From assembly GCA_000320605.2 (NCBI GenBank), contig KB445793.1, positions 1,509,122 through 1,573,121 of the forward strand: 64,000 nucleotides of DNA, written 5' to 3'. The stretch comes from Gelatoporia subvermispora B. Taxonomy: Eukaryota > Basidiomycota > Agaricomycetes > Polyporales > Gelatoporiaceae. Below are positions 45,111-56,236 of this stretch, in pieces. The notes beneath the pieces were generated by a model. The model saw only the letters and a program-made list of their open reading frames with translations. It had not been told where the DNA came from and ran no database searches. Made by a program: the position numbers and the translations under genes. Position 1 is the stretch's first letter; each line of letters begins with the position of its first letter.

Positions 45111-46641
45111 CTATAGCTTCTCCTTAGCGGCCTTGGCCTCTTCCGTACCCTCGTCACCCCTCTCTGCGGAATCCTGCTTATCACCCACTACCGGAAGTTC
45201 TTCGCCTGTGACAGAGTCTGCTTCTGCCGCCGCGGCCACATCGTCTTTTGCTTCCTGCGCGAGTCCGGAAAGATCCAGTGACCTAGCCACTTGGTTAGTA
45301 ATCTCGTCTACTTCCTCCTTCAGTCTCAGTTTTTCGGGATCGATCAGCTGCCTTCCCGCAGCTCCCTCAAGTTCCACTCTTGCAGCTGCATGCCTAGCCT
45401 GGGACACTTCTTCAGGCTCCTGCGCTTCTTCAAACTCGACAACGCTACCCTCCGTTTCTGCCCATGCTTCGTTGAGCTCGTCTTCCCATCCAAGCTCTCG
45501 GCACAGGTCTTGGACTACCTCGTCGCATTTACCTAGGAGGATCACATCGTCCGGTCGGGTACCAAAGTCACCCACATGGTCTAGGTTGACCAGAACACGT
45601 GGACAGCTCTCGGGAACCATTCTGGCAAGGGATGCGAATGGCTGGACGGTGAGAGAGGTACCGATAACGAATAACAGGTCTGCATTGCGTAGCTTGGGAA
45701 TCGACTGGTGGAATAGTGGCGGCAACTATTGGGGGTTCTTAACGTTAGAAGACATAGTCGAGACAACAGATTACGTACAGATTCTCCGAAAAAGACGATA
45801 TCAGGTTTAACGAGCCCTTCGCAGTTCTTGCATATGGGGATTCTCTTCTCACGGATATGCTCTCTCATTTTCTCGTCGTCGAATGAAGTCTTGCATTCAA
45901 TGCATCTCTGGGAGGCGAAACTACCATGTGCCTCAACAATGAGTTCACCTGGAACTCCGGCTCGCCGTTCGAGAGTGTCTATGTTTTGCGTGAAACAGAC
46001 ATGGAGCCAGTCGTGGGTAGAGAGCAGACGGACGAATGAGTGAGTTGGTGTCGGCCGAAATCGACCAGGCATTAACTCATGGGCAAGCTGATAAACTGAG
46101 TGCCACGAGAGTGAGCACTGGACAGAGCCAAAGTCACCAATAACATTCGTCTTACATGGCTTAGGATTCTCTCGGAAGAAGCTGATTTCAAAGACAGCTT
46201 CGGGATAAGGAAGATTGAGCCTAGCAAGGTTTGCCTGGTCCCATGAAGAGCGTTGGCTGAGTAGTCGCAGACACTGCAAATTAGCATGCTCACGTATAAT
46301 CCTGATCAGACGTGCACAATGCTCAGCAACACATGAGTATATAGAGTGGCTTGGGCCGCTTACCTGTGTCCGGTGATCTGAAGTCGGGGATCCCGGCGGA
46401 CGTGCTGACACCTGATAGTCGTTTGATCAACGATTCATTATGAAGTAATTTCTCTGAATCACCTGCACCTAGCTGTTCCGGTTGTCATTCATGCAAATTG
46501 AGATCACTAACGATCTGTGAAACTTACCATCACGACTATGTTTTTGCACTGCTCCGACTTCATATACTTGGCTACGGATGGTATATCCCTGCCCTCAAGG
46601 ACCTCAGGAGGTCCATCGTAGATTGATTGTTCTGCGCCCAT
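45111..46641 (-). CDS. Class I sirtuin, HST2-like NAD-dependent deacetylase (spliced; 10-nt microexon)
   Basis: Removes acetyl groups from lysines using NAD+. Exon 1 46528-46641: MGAEQSIYDGPPEVLEGRDI...IVVM. Exon 2 is only 10 nt (46463-46472, CTAGGTGCAG = LGAG). Exon 3 from 46411: VSTSAGIPDFRSPDT. Together these make the NAD-binding GAGxSxxxGIPDFRS motif. Later: TNLARLNLPYPEAVFEI, FTQNIDTLERRAGV (Gln-Asn-Ile-Asp), VEAHGSFASQRCIEC with the catalytic His, a four-Cys zinc site (RCIEC...ICKNC), VKPDIVFFGE, ADLLFVIGTSLTVQPFA and VLVNLD. The C tail (about 110 residues) is acidic and Ala/Glu-rich, ending AKEKL* at 45111. N-terminal Gly-2 (MGAEQS) is a possible myristoylation signal; inference only. 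Confidence 0.93.
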
Positions 46642-47229
46642 GTTTTGTACTAGTGCCGCCTAGGTTGTAGCAATGCGCAGAAGCAAGACACAAACCGGAA
46701 GTATATGTGTGAAGACGACGAATGCATCGTGTGACGTCACCGATTAGGAAGATTGTCATTACAAGGCGACTCAGGGAAACAAAATTATGTTGCTTGAGCG
46801 ATACACCATATGGCCTGAACGAGCACCCATGACACATATTTCCTCTCACAGAATCGAGTCAAGTTTTCAGTCCAGTGTTCACCGGCATTAGCAACCCCAG
46901 GAGGCCGCCGTACACAGCGGCCCGGGAAGGTATTGGCGCTGCGTCGCGTAATAATGTCCGCGCGGCACGTATAAGCGTCGGGGTTCTAGTCATGTCGTGA
47001 ACGCTCAGACCGACTGAAGGCATTGCTCTGACAGCACTAGCCACTAGGGTGAGAGATGAATCAAAGAAGCTACACGAGGGCTCAGAATATTCGGACAAAG
47101 TGCAGTCCCGCGGATCTCGCGATGTCCTGAACAATTTGAGACTGGTACGTACTCGGGTCCTCTATTGGCCGTGTACTTCGCACAAGACGAACAATTGAAT
47201 CACATCAACTATGGGCGATGGATGTCGTT
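46642..47229. other. Intergenic sirtuin promoter / S28 3' flank
   Basis: 588 bp. A 91-codon minus frame (46859-47134) ends in a hydrophobic segment but has no ATG at its head and no splice-linked partners; not called. Confidence 0.45.
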
Positions 47230-49514
47230 CTATTCCGGGGCTTTCCAATCCTTCAACCAAGCCGTGACAAATTCGATCATCTCCTCGTGAATCTGCAGTA
47301 TCTCGGGCGGCTCTTCATACATATTGCGAAGTCCGAACTCGTCGTAGTGATGCACGCCATCTTGTAATCAGGGTCAGATGACCATCATCAGCCGGCATCA
47401 GCAACGCAGACGTACTGGGTATCAGCTTGAATGGTCTCAGTAGGGTATCTTCCCTATCCGTAGCGTATTCGCTGTGTGGCGTATCAGGCCTCCACGGGTC
47501 CACTAGACAGCGCAATGTGCCTTTTGTCAATAATTCGGCTCACGACAGCAACAATCACTGACCTTCCCCATCAATAATCGCCAGTCTGTCAGCTGCGATA
47601 TCGAAATTTCCCAAGACGTTGACGGTGGTCACATTGGGAAGAAGGGGTACGGCAAAATGCTTGCCCGGTGGATAGGCTTGCTGGCATACTTTTGACTCAT
47701 AGTCTAGTGTTAGTAGGCGAGACACGATTCGAGGATGGCCTTTCGGAGGGGCCGTCTGAACGAGCGTTTGAGCAAATATTACGTTTGACTGTACAAACAC
47801 TCACGGAGAAGTATCCCCATTCCGTGCACACCTGGAATACCCAAAGGCGCCACGTTTCATCCGTGGAGGTACCCTGGAACTTGATATCGTCCCACGTTCC
47901 GAAGCACTGGAAGACATGAATTAGTACATGCGCATGGCTTGTTTGGGCAACCACTCACGTCCTCTACTGACATGTCTTCGGGGCACCGGGAGACAACGTG
48001 CTAAAGAACGAGTAAGCATTCAACGGATGTACATGTCGTGATTGTGCATACCTCCTTAATATACTTCGCGTAGTTATGCACGACCAGTGGAACAGTGAGT
48101 CCGCCCTCAGATGTAACCATATGCTCGGAAGCAGAATAAGGGCTCCCAAACACAGGCTTGTTCAAAGCATTGCAGAACTCGTCAAATCGGGTACTTCCGA
48201 CCTCAGGGTCCCAGTTCTTTGCCTGCCATGCTCCAAGAGGGCTCTACAATTGAGCATGTGAGTAATGACAATGTCACAAGTGGAGGACTTCGGGATCTAA
48301 CCTCGAGGAGCGATACAAAATCCTCGTCGTGCTGTAGATCAGCAAGACCGAAAAGAGCCTTGAGACGCTGGCCAAAGACCGGAAGTTTTAAGACCGTGTC
48401 GATCGATTCAATTGCTACTTCTAGACTGTGCGAGCACTTTGGGTCTGCTGCACGTCTGATGATTTCCATGTATTCCCAGTTCTCCAACGTGGCATGCGTT
48501 ACAGCTAGTGCAGTTGCGTCAGCAGCATGTGTTAGGTATGTAGGAAGTTTTGTCGTACCACTAGATGCTATGGCCCCGTAGACAAGTTCTGGATACAAAA
48601 TTTTCATGTGTGCAGCGCGTGCACCGGCGTAAGAACCCTGATTTGATAGTGGAGTAAGTAATGCCATCGTCGAGAATTGGAACAAAGTCTCGAACGCCGT
48701 AATAGATCCAAGGGTGGCCGGGTGCTGTGATATCCTCGTCGATGCCGGGAAATTTCACATTCGCCATGAAGTTTGCCGAGTCAGCAGCAGCTTGATCATT
48801 ATTCAGCCACCTGGACGACGTATGTGAACGACATTAAGCTGCAATTGTCGAGCACATGCATCGTACCTCAAACTGTCCGTTGATAGCTCTGTGACCGGGA
48901 GTGATCTGCCTACGGCTCAGTTAGTCCAGCGTGATTCCACAGGTCATTCTGAGTCGAGACCCAGTACCATAGTACCTGTAGGCTTAGTTTTGGGCGGGAT
49001 ATGCTGGGACAGAGAATCCGGTTACGTACCGATGCTCTAAGACGACGCCAACACCTCCCGTTGCCTTTGCTAGTATCTCAACAATGCCAGTATCAAGGAA
49101 TGGTAAACGGTCCTCCCCAGATGTCTCTCCACCATCCAACACAATCACAGGGGCGTTCGTACCAGACTTGTAGTGCCTGGTATTAATCCAGTAACGCTGC
49201 CGGAACTTCGAAGTCGTGTTGGAGAAATGGTCTAGAGGTTGCGTGAACCAGTGTGCCGGAAACTCAGCAACGGATCTCTCCGGATTGTCTTCCTCATTCA
49301 ACGGGTGCTGTTCAGAGATCTGTAACATCAGGTGTGCATTTCGGCTGCTACCGTGCCTTGCAGCCTCCGCAATGTCCAGTTTCCATAGATTGACCGCCTG
49401 TGGGCCCATGAGACGCACAATGTGGGCATGGGACGCGGAGGCAGCTTGGAAATTGGCGATACATATCAATACCAGTACCAAATAGAGAATTGCGTGTCGC
49501 CTCGCATTCGCCAT
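47230..49514 (-). CDS. Serine carboxypeptidase S28 (prolyl-Pro-X type), secreted (spliced)
   Basis: S28 family (lysosomal Pro-X carboxypeptidase / DPP2 relatives), cleaving after proline. Start 49514 MANARRHAILYLVLVLICIANFQ gives a clear signal peptide; the frame continues upstream to 49685 without signal character. Blocks: FTQPLDHFSNTTSKFRQRYWIN, VIVLDGGETSGE, VVLEHRYYG, ITAPGHPWIYYGGSYAGARAAHMKILYPELVYGAIASSG with nucleophile GGSYAG, TWRLWVFQVCTEWGYF, and DGEVDPWRPD supplying the acid, then NGVHHYDEF with the His. Ends DWKAPE* at 47230. Length about 540. Many introns, several near 50 nt. Confidence 0.92.
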
Positions 49515-50703
49515 GAGGAGGAAGCAAGTGAACGTGCAGGACGTTGACCGTCGCTGCCTGAGCACGGTCGTTCGCACTGCCCCAGACTCTGGCCCCGCAT
49601 GCTCGCATGAGAAACATCTCACGTGATCGTGCTTCAAGCGTCCTTCCGAACGCGCTTCAGTGAACGAGAACGAGAACTTCAACATTAATCACCAAACACT
49701 TGGCTAACTCGCCGGAATACGTGCAAATGTAAATATGCAGACATCAAACAGTGAGCCCTTAATTATTTGTGTCAAATCATCTCTGTCGGTGTCATGCGGC
49801 CATTTGTTCGCACCCCGCGTTCAGCTCCTGAGTACTTGGCTCCTCCGAGTACACCGGGATGCAGACAGAGGCGTTGTCACTGACAGGTGAGCTGACTGCG
49901 GATCGGATCCGTACTGGAGATACGTTAAATTGGCAGAAGCACTGTATGGCAGCATCGCGAGAGGAATTTACCAGGAAGCTCGGCCTATATTAAGAGTCCT
50001 TCATTACATGACTTTGTGGTGCCCAACCGGTAAGCTGCTGTCTCACAAACAATTCCGAATTTCGGAGCGCCTGGTTCAGCGCTCAGCGCTCAACATCATA
50101 TCGTCAAACCAGGTACAATAACGCCCGCCCGGCACTCGTCGGAGTTATGCATCTCATTGACAGCCGTAGTCGGTCCATTCTAGTTCGGTCTTAGGCATTC
50201 GGAGGCGCTTCTCCCGCGATTAACCCCCTTCGAGCCCGGGAGCGGCGATGGCTGACCTGTTCTCCGCCGGACTAATACTGTACCACAAGCATTGCCAAAT
50301 CTGTCAGGTCTCATCGGATCTCGCGAGACGAGTACGCTACGTGCCGTCATCGATCGGGCGCCGTGGGTGCTGTAAGTGTAGCTTCAGTTGCCTGAACTCT
50401 CGTGGACCAGCGGGGTCGACTACAAAAAGGTCCACCTCCTGCATACAGCACGTATTAAGGGTCGAGGGCCTCCGTAACACGCCTGGCGGAGTCGACTTCA
50501 GGCGGCTTCTTTTACCTGCGGGCCATCAGCATGCGCCCGGCCTTGAAGCCACAGCGCGGCAGGAGGCCGCCCGAGTCTATGATTGAATATGACAGAGATA
50601 GCGACGCTCTCTTGTAGAAAAGACCCGGCAGAATGTCCGGAGAATTCACCGGTACCGCTCGAATCAACTTCCTTCCTCTGTTCATACGAGCTGGACGTCG
50701 CGG
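49515..50703. other. Divergent intergenic region, S28 / F-box
   Basis: 1.19 kb between divergent start codons. ORFs around 50248-50586 have no motif. No gene supported. Confidence 0.45.
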
Positions 50704-52450
50704 ATGTCGAGACAAGTCTCCTCGAGTCGCTCCCGCATCCTTTCACGGGTATGGGTCCATGATGGACGAATGAAGAGCTTCTTGTGCTTGTCTGACATTT
50801 GCTCAATTGTGGCAGAACCCTTTTCACGATGCTCGAAATGGTCGTCGAAACCCCCCTTCAAGCCCCATCTATAATCTCCCGAGCGATCTACTGATCGACA
50901 TCTTCGTTGAATGCTTGGGCGTCGCTGTATACGACCACAAGAGGCCGGCCGAAGTGATTGCTATAAGCCATGTCTGTCGTGGCTGGCGGGCGATTGCATT
51001 GGGCACGCCTATTCTATGGACGCAGATCGATTTGCGCTTTCCTCGCATTGCTCGGGAATTCTGTATTAGATCAGGCATGGCCCCGATCCGTGTCGTCTTC
51101 TTTCAGGAGCATCTCTCTGGGCGGCGAGTCACAACACTACAAGTTCCGCAGTGGCTGTCGTCGCATGCACACCGAGTTGAGACAATCTATGTTGCCGCAG
51201 ATCAGACTATCATCAAGAAGATCCTACAGCACATAGGCACCGCGTTTCCTGATTTGCTCGACCTCGTCATACGCCTCGACGCAGGTTATACGTATGCATC
51301 CACAGTCCTCGTGGAATGTCAAGCTCCCCGACTTCGACGTCTCTGTCTGGAAGGCGTCTCAATGGCAGACTGGGACAGAGCACCGAATCGTCAGCCGAGT
51401 CTTACAAACTTGACATTGTCTCGCTTGAGTCCCAGCAGACGCCCGTCCGTCCCCCAGCTCCTCTCTGCTTTGCAGCGATGTCCACACCTTCAGACGATCA
51501 TCATTTCCGCCGCTCTCTCGCAGGACCTTGGTGCTACGGGCATAGGGTTTCGCCCGTCCCTGATCGCCGAACTCCCACGCTTACAGTCGTTCCAGATTCG
51601 GGAACCTTCGTCGACCACCGTGGCGTACATGCTATCACATCTATCCATTCCTACATCATGTTCTCTTTTCCTTCATTGTCACGGCATGAAAGATTTGTCC
51701 TTAATCTTGCCACCCGATCTGTCACGTCTCCGCCCGTTTGCCATTGATTACGGTAGAGGTGTGTCCGTACCGCAGCTGCTCCAAATATTCAGAAGTCACA
51801 TTACCATCATCAATGATCCATCCACACGACTCTCCAATGTCGAATTCGCGATCGTGCCAGATCACCTTCCCGCCGTCCTGTCGAACGCGATCCATATCCG
51901 ACACGTTTTGTCTAACATCACCATCCTTGAAATAACCGTCGCCCATCACAGTATTCCGATTATGCAGATCCCAGCGCACGCGTGGTCAACGTTACTGTCG
52001 TGCCTGCCGATGCTTAGCATACTGAAGCTCGGCGGGCCCTGGTCTCGCAACGTATTATCAGCGCTGGCACACTCGGAGGGCGGAGGCAGGAGCGCTTCGC
52101 GTTCATCTCACATCTCCGGATCACTTCCATGTCCACACCTGCAAACCATGCAAATCGCAGACAAGCTCTTCCAGAACCGTGAAGAGACCTCGCACTTAGT
52201 AAATTCTCTCGGGCGGTGTTTGACGGCCCGGGCGAGACTTTTCCGAACCCATCTGTCGCTCCTGGAGATCGAAGTACTCGGGGAGACGACTCGAGCAGCT
52301 CTTTCTGAGAAATTAGCGGAATTGAGGCGTCTCGTCGTAACGGTGAAGACCCAGGAGTATCCTTTGCCGAACCTCTCAGCCGACTTTGGGTTCTGGAATG
52401 ACGCCCAACTGCGATACTCATTCCAACCACCTCCATCCCGTACCCCGTGA
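50704..52450 (+). CDS. F-box protein, second (two exons)
   Basis: The long frame (from 50816) has no ATG at its head. A short upstream exon 50704-50748 (MSRQVSSSRSRILSR) joined over a 67-nt intron 50749-50815 (GTATGG...GTGGCAG, branch CTGAC) keeps phase 0 and supplies a start, so 50704 is chosen. F-box: SPIYNLPSDLLIDIFVECLG, VCRGWRAIALGTPILWTQIDLRF. The remainder (to residue about 550) is leucine-rich: LRRLCLEGVSM, LTNLTLSRLSPSR, LQSFQIREP. Ends PPPSRTP* at 52450. SCF substrate-receptor role inferred; target unknown. Confidence 0.82.
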
Positions 52451-53240
52451 CTTCCTGCAAGTCGGATGTCATGCGGAATCATATACGGGTGACTCAACTT
52501 CGGTTTACACAACAAATTCCGAAACTGATCAATTTGCAACCACAGGGTGTACGCTCGCCGACCGAACACGATCTCCGTCACCATGGGTAAAGCCGCGTAC
52601 GACCAAGTGCCATGAGCCGGTAGACGGTACTGCTCTGCGAGGTCAAACTTATCGCACGCCACTACACTTCGGGTAGATGCGGCTAGCCGTGGACATATTG
52701 TATCGGCCCAGGCAATTGTCAATGAGTAACCGTGGCGGCTTCTCGCCGACCTATACTCACACCTGTCCGTGACTGGACTAGGGGTTTGCCGCTTACCGAT
52801 TGATCATAGTTAACTCGTCCAGGAATAAATCAGGCTCGCCCTTTGCATCGGCAGGCTGCAGCCGACAAACGTATCGCTCACGTGTCGCGTTTTGTGAGTT
52901 ATGATGGCCGAGGATACCGTGATGAGAAACTTCATGTCAGTGTCTCAGTCTCGGCCGTGAGATCATTCTAAGATGTGCAGAATGGCATTCATTACAGTCA
53001 GTGTCGCCGCTGATGTAAGCATGCAAAGGGAACGAATATACACAATAGTACAGGCCTCGAAGTAGTACACACAATGGTCCAGGAGTCGAAGTAGGTCAAA
53101 GTAGGCTGTGTTGAATGATCATGACGACCCACGGGCGGTGTATTGCTAGTCCGGTAGCTTCACATTAGGCGTGAGAATGGTATGTGGTGTGCGACAGGCA
53201 CCCAATCCGATGGAATATCTGGGAAGGCTGTCGTGGAACA
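52451..53240. other. Convergent intergenic region, F-box / peroxidase
   Basis: 790 bp between two stop codons. Contains an imperfect direct repeat: ACACAATAGTACAGGCCTCG (about 53040) and a similar unit ACACAATGGTCCAGGAGTCG (about 53070), each followed by AAGTAG. No gene. Confidence 0.45.
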
Positions 53241-54840
53241 CTAAGCTCTACATAAGCTTTGAGCACAGTCAAGCGGGTCAGGAGCACGGACCGAGTGATC
53301 GATATCCGATCGGCTCTTTCCGGGAGGATACACGGGCAGCCGGGACCATGAGCGCGAGGGCGGTATGGCAATAGAGCAATCAATTAAGTTCGAATGACCC
53401 GCATTAGCCAATTTGATCATGGCTTGTGAGAATGAGCCTTGTAGCCTGCTTTGGTTCACTGAGCCAGGTCATGCTTGAGTAACGAAGGTCTATGCCATCT
53501 AGTGGACGGCCTACCAACGAATGACTGCCATACACATGCGGTCAAGGGATGTCGTGCGAATGCGGCATCTGAAGCGATTCGAAATTCGTCTTTCGAAGGA
53601 GATTTAACTTCAAAATCACTTCTGCCAGGACCGGGCATGACCGTGCCACGTAATGACGTCTATATTTACTGTGAGCATCGGCATAGAAGTTGAGACAGAG
53701 ACGCTCACGTCAAGGTAAAATTGTGTGTCAAAAGCATCTGGAGTGGTATCGAATGGCATGCCGGTGATGTTGAGATCCAGCGTTCTCTGCTTGCCAACGG
53801 AATGTGCCGCGAGAAGGGCAATAGTGTCTTCTGTTGTGAGACCAGCGTCAGACATGCGAGCTAGAATCATCTCGACAGAATCCGAAGGAGACGGAACGAG
53901 ATCGGGCGGCGATGGTGCGATGGCGTTCGGACGTCCAGCGTGGAAAGGAAGTCGTGGGGCACCAGGGCAATTCGAAGTAGCTACCGCCCCTGCAAACTGT
54001 ATACTGAAGGACCTCAGCCAGTCAGCGACGTCCCGACGGATGAATCCGGCTTACATATCCCCGTAACTGACACCATGGGCGTCTGCGAAATGTCCCAGAG
54101 CGTCTACAATCAGTTCCAAGCCTTTGTTGGCGGCTGTACGAAGATGTCAGACTCAATATAGGTGTCAGGTGCACGTCATGTCTCACGGTATGACAACTCA
54201 GTCCTGGAAAATGTGATGATACTGCCATCTAAAGGAGGCACTCACGATACGTTTCACCGGACTATCCAACGGCCTGAAATGAACGTACCTGCGCCTTCGC
54301 CGCTATACATCCACCGATTTTGTCAGAACATCCAGGCGGTAGCCACTAACCCAATGAAATAATCACCCGAACTCTCCGGAATTGCTCAGCGCCATAGATC
54401 GCCCTATGCCATCGTGAAATGTCAATCTTATGGCGGCCCGCGCCAGGTCATTGCATGTTCCTCCGCCAAACCTTCATCTGCGTTCTTATTTCGAGGCTCG
54501 TGGTGTAGGTTGATGCAAACACTCACATATTGGTTTGTATGTCGTCCAGCACCTGCGAACTTTCCTCAGAACACCTTTTGAAAACGAGAACGACCTTACG
54601 CCAAACCAGCTTAGGCACTGCGCATGCATGGTTCAGATATTCACGTGACAGAAACCGAGCGCAACAAACTCACTGTTGCGTTCAAGGAGTTGGAGATCAC
54701 GAACGCTATACGGCTGGTCAACACACTGCAGTGTACACTTTTACTCCGAGATGGGTATCCGTACCTGAGCAAAAAGTGCTACATAGGCGAATGACGCAAA
54801 TAATGAGCGTCGTGTATTGCAACTTTGATGACTCCCGCAT
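53241..54840 (-). CDS. Class II heme peroxidase, generic-peroxidase-like (spliced)
   Basis: Fungal secretory peroxidase (lignin/Mn/versatile-peroxidase superfamily). Blocks: an 18-nt exon 54600-54617 (CLSWFG) joined to [32 protein letters not shown] with distal Arg and His, [77 protein letters not shown] with proximal His, [33 protein letters not shown] and CVWQSFV, then IDCSIAIPP. Using versatile-peroxidase numbering, the Mn ligands Glu36, Glu40 and Asp175 read Asp, Ala and Arg, and the long-range electron-transfer Trp164 reads Ala. So it lacks both hallmark sites and fits the low-redox generic group. Start is uncertain: 54840 opens a signal-like exon that does not splice cleanly in phase. 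Confidence 0.85.
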
Positions 54841-55503
54841 GCGATCGCGGTAGTGGTGCGACTTGTTGAACGCGACGCGGCCTGGGAGGTTGAGTCAATG
54901 CCAGTGAACGGTGTAGGCCTAATTAATGGACGTGCAACGGATACGAAAAGGACAGTAGAGTAGTGTGTTTTATATTGTTATTCCTGGCTTGTACAATGAA
55001 GGGGATTGTTGATTTGTGCACGTTGACGATCGGACGTTGGTGACTTCGAGAGCAACCTCTTTGAACTTACTGAATTGAGCGCCAAAGCGCCCAAGCACCC
55101 GAATATGGTCATTACATAAGGGAAGGTTGTTTGACTGGATCGCTCTGGGCCGCCTGAGGTGTGTGTCTCTCTAGTTTGTCGGAGTCAAATTTCAATGCAT
55201 GCGCACTCACACACGTAGAGTAGCTCAGCTCTGCTTCGTTGTGATGATGATACTAGTGCAACTGTTAGTTCCCACCCTTGGCTCCCACCGCGGGGGACTT
55301 GCGGAAATACATTTGGCCGCCCGGACCGTTGCGGGTCTACGAGCGCCCCGGGGCCAGGCGACTCCTTCAGGATTGCCATCCTGCGTAGGAATGCGATTGA
55401 GCTAAAGGTGTCCAAATAGCTCACCTCAACGAGCGGTAATCCCAAAGTTCGTCTCTTCAATATGGACAAATTGACTAAACAAGGATGATGCATACTCTGA
55501 CGT

Positions 55504-55650
55504 CTAAGGCGGTACTCTAGGGTTGCTCTGCGATAGTACTGTATATGTTTGCCCCGCAGCCGGGTTCAGCTTCACGGTGTGGAGTAAACCCTGTCCCGGG
55601 CGTAGTGGGACTGTCTTATTCCGGAATCCAGATCGCAGCTGTGTATCCAT
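55504..55650 (-). CDS. Small ORF or exon remnant, unknown
   Basis: 48 codons from ATG at 55650 to TAG at 55504. The translation includes FRNKTVPLRPGQGLLHTVKL and reads like real protein (amphipathic, balanced), but I recognise no family and could not join it in frame to neighbours with good splice sites. Could be an exon of a decayed gene. Not supported by any motif. Confidence 0.2.
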   Translation of the reverse strand: MDTQLRSGFRNKTVPLRPGQGLLHTVKLNPAAGQTYTVLSQSNPRVPP

Positions 55651-56080
55651 GATAGCGCATCAGTTATAAATGCGCTGCGTTTGATGAGACATGATTCAGT
55701 AGGCCGCTGACTCGAGCAGAAGTTCGTCTTTTAGACGCGATGCCCTGAAGGCTTCGCGAAAGGATCTACACATATCGGCGGACAATACAAACGTGGCCCA
55801 CATACCGACGTCCTGCGGACTATGGTGGGTCAGACATACAGAATATGTTTTTCTAATGTTGAGTCGTGCAGTGCACATCTCGGGGGCTGGCGTGAGTTAG
55901 CCTTTGAGGAGACGGCGAATCCCTATTCCCACCCCGTCATGCGAAAGTCCATTGTATTTTGTGGACCTAATAATTTTTGCGGGGGCTTGGTTAATGTCTT
56001 CCGCATGGCAGTCCTTATGCCGAATTTTGGACGATGCCGACAAACCCGAACATGCGTCCGGGATTTTACTGTCCGCTTTG

Positions 56081-56118
56081 GAGGAAAGTAGCGGTGGGAT
56101 AATGTCCCTACTTTCCTC
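56081..56118. repeat. Perfect 11-bp inverted repeat, 16-nt loop
   Basis: GAGGAAAGTAG at 56081-56091 pairs with CTACTTTCCTC at 56108-56118. It lies 119 bp upstream of the BTB start codon, so it could be a promoter element or RNA hairpin; unproven. Confidence 0.6.
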
Positions 56119-56236
56119 AGCGCTCACCCCGCGTTGCGGTTGTTGAACCCAACGTCCCCCGGTTATCCCTCACACAGCTACCTATAGTTTCCACCTCTCT
56201 TACAATCCTCTCCGCTCTCCTGATCGAATCGACTCA

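Larger units (their letters stand above)
54841..56236. other. Divergent intergenic region, peroxidase / BTB
   Basis: 1.4 kb. Contains a small minus ORF 55504-55650 (48 codons; FRNKTVPLRPGQG) of coding-like composition but unknown family, and an 11-bp perfect inverted repeat at 56081-56118. No gene confidently supported. Confidence 0.4.

Noticed and set aside
46859..47134. 91-codon minus frame with hydrophobic end
   Set aside because: No ATG at its head, no neighbouring exons, no family motif.
52108..52722. 204-codon minus frame opposite the second F-box gene
   Set aside because: Antisense shadow of a GC-rich coding region; no motif.
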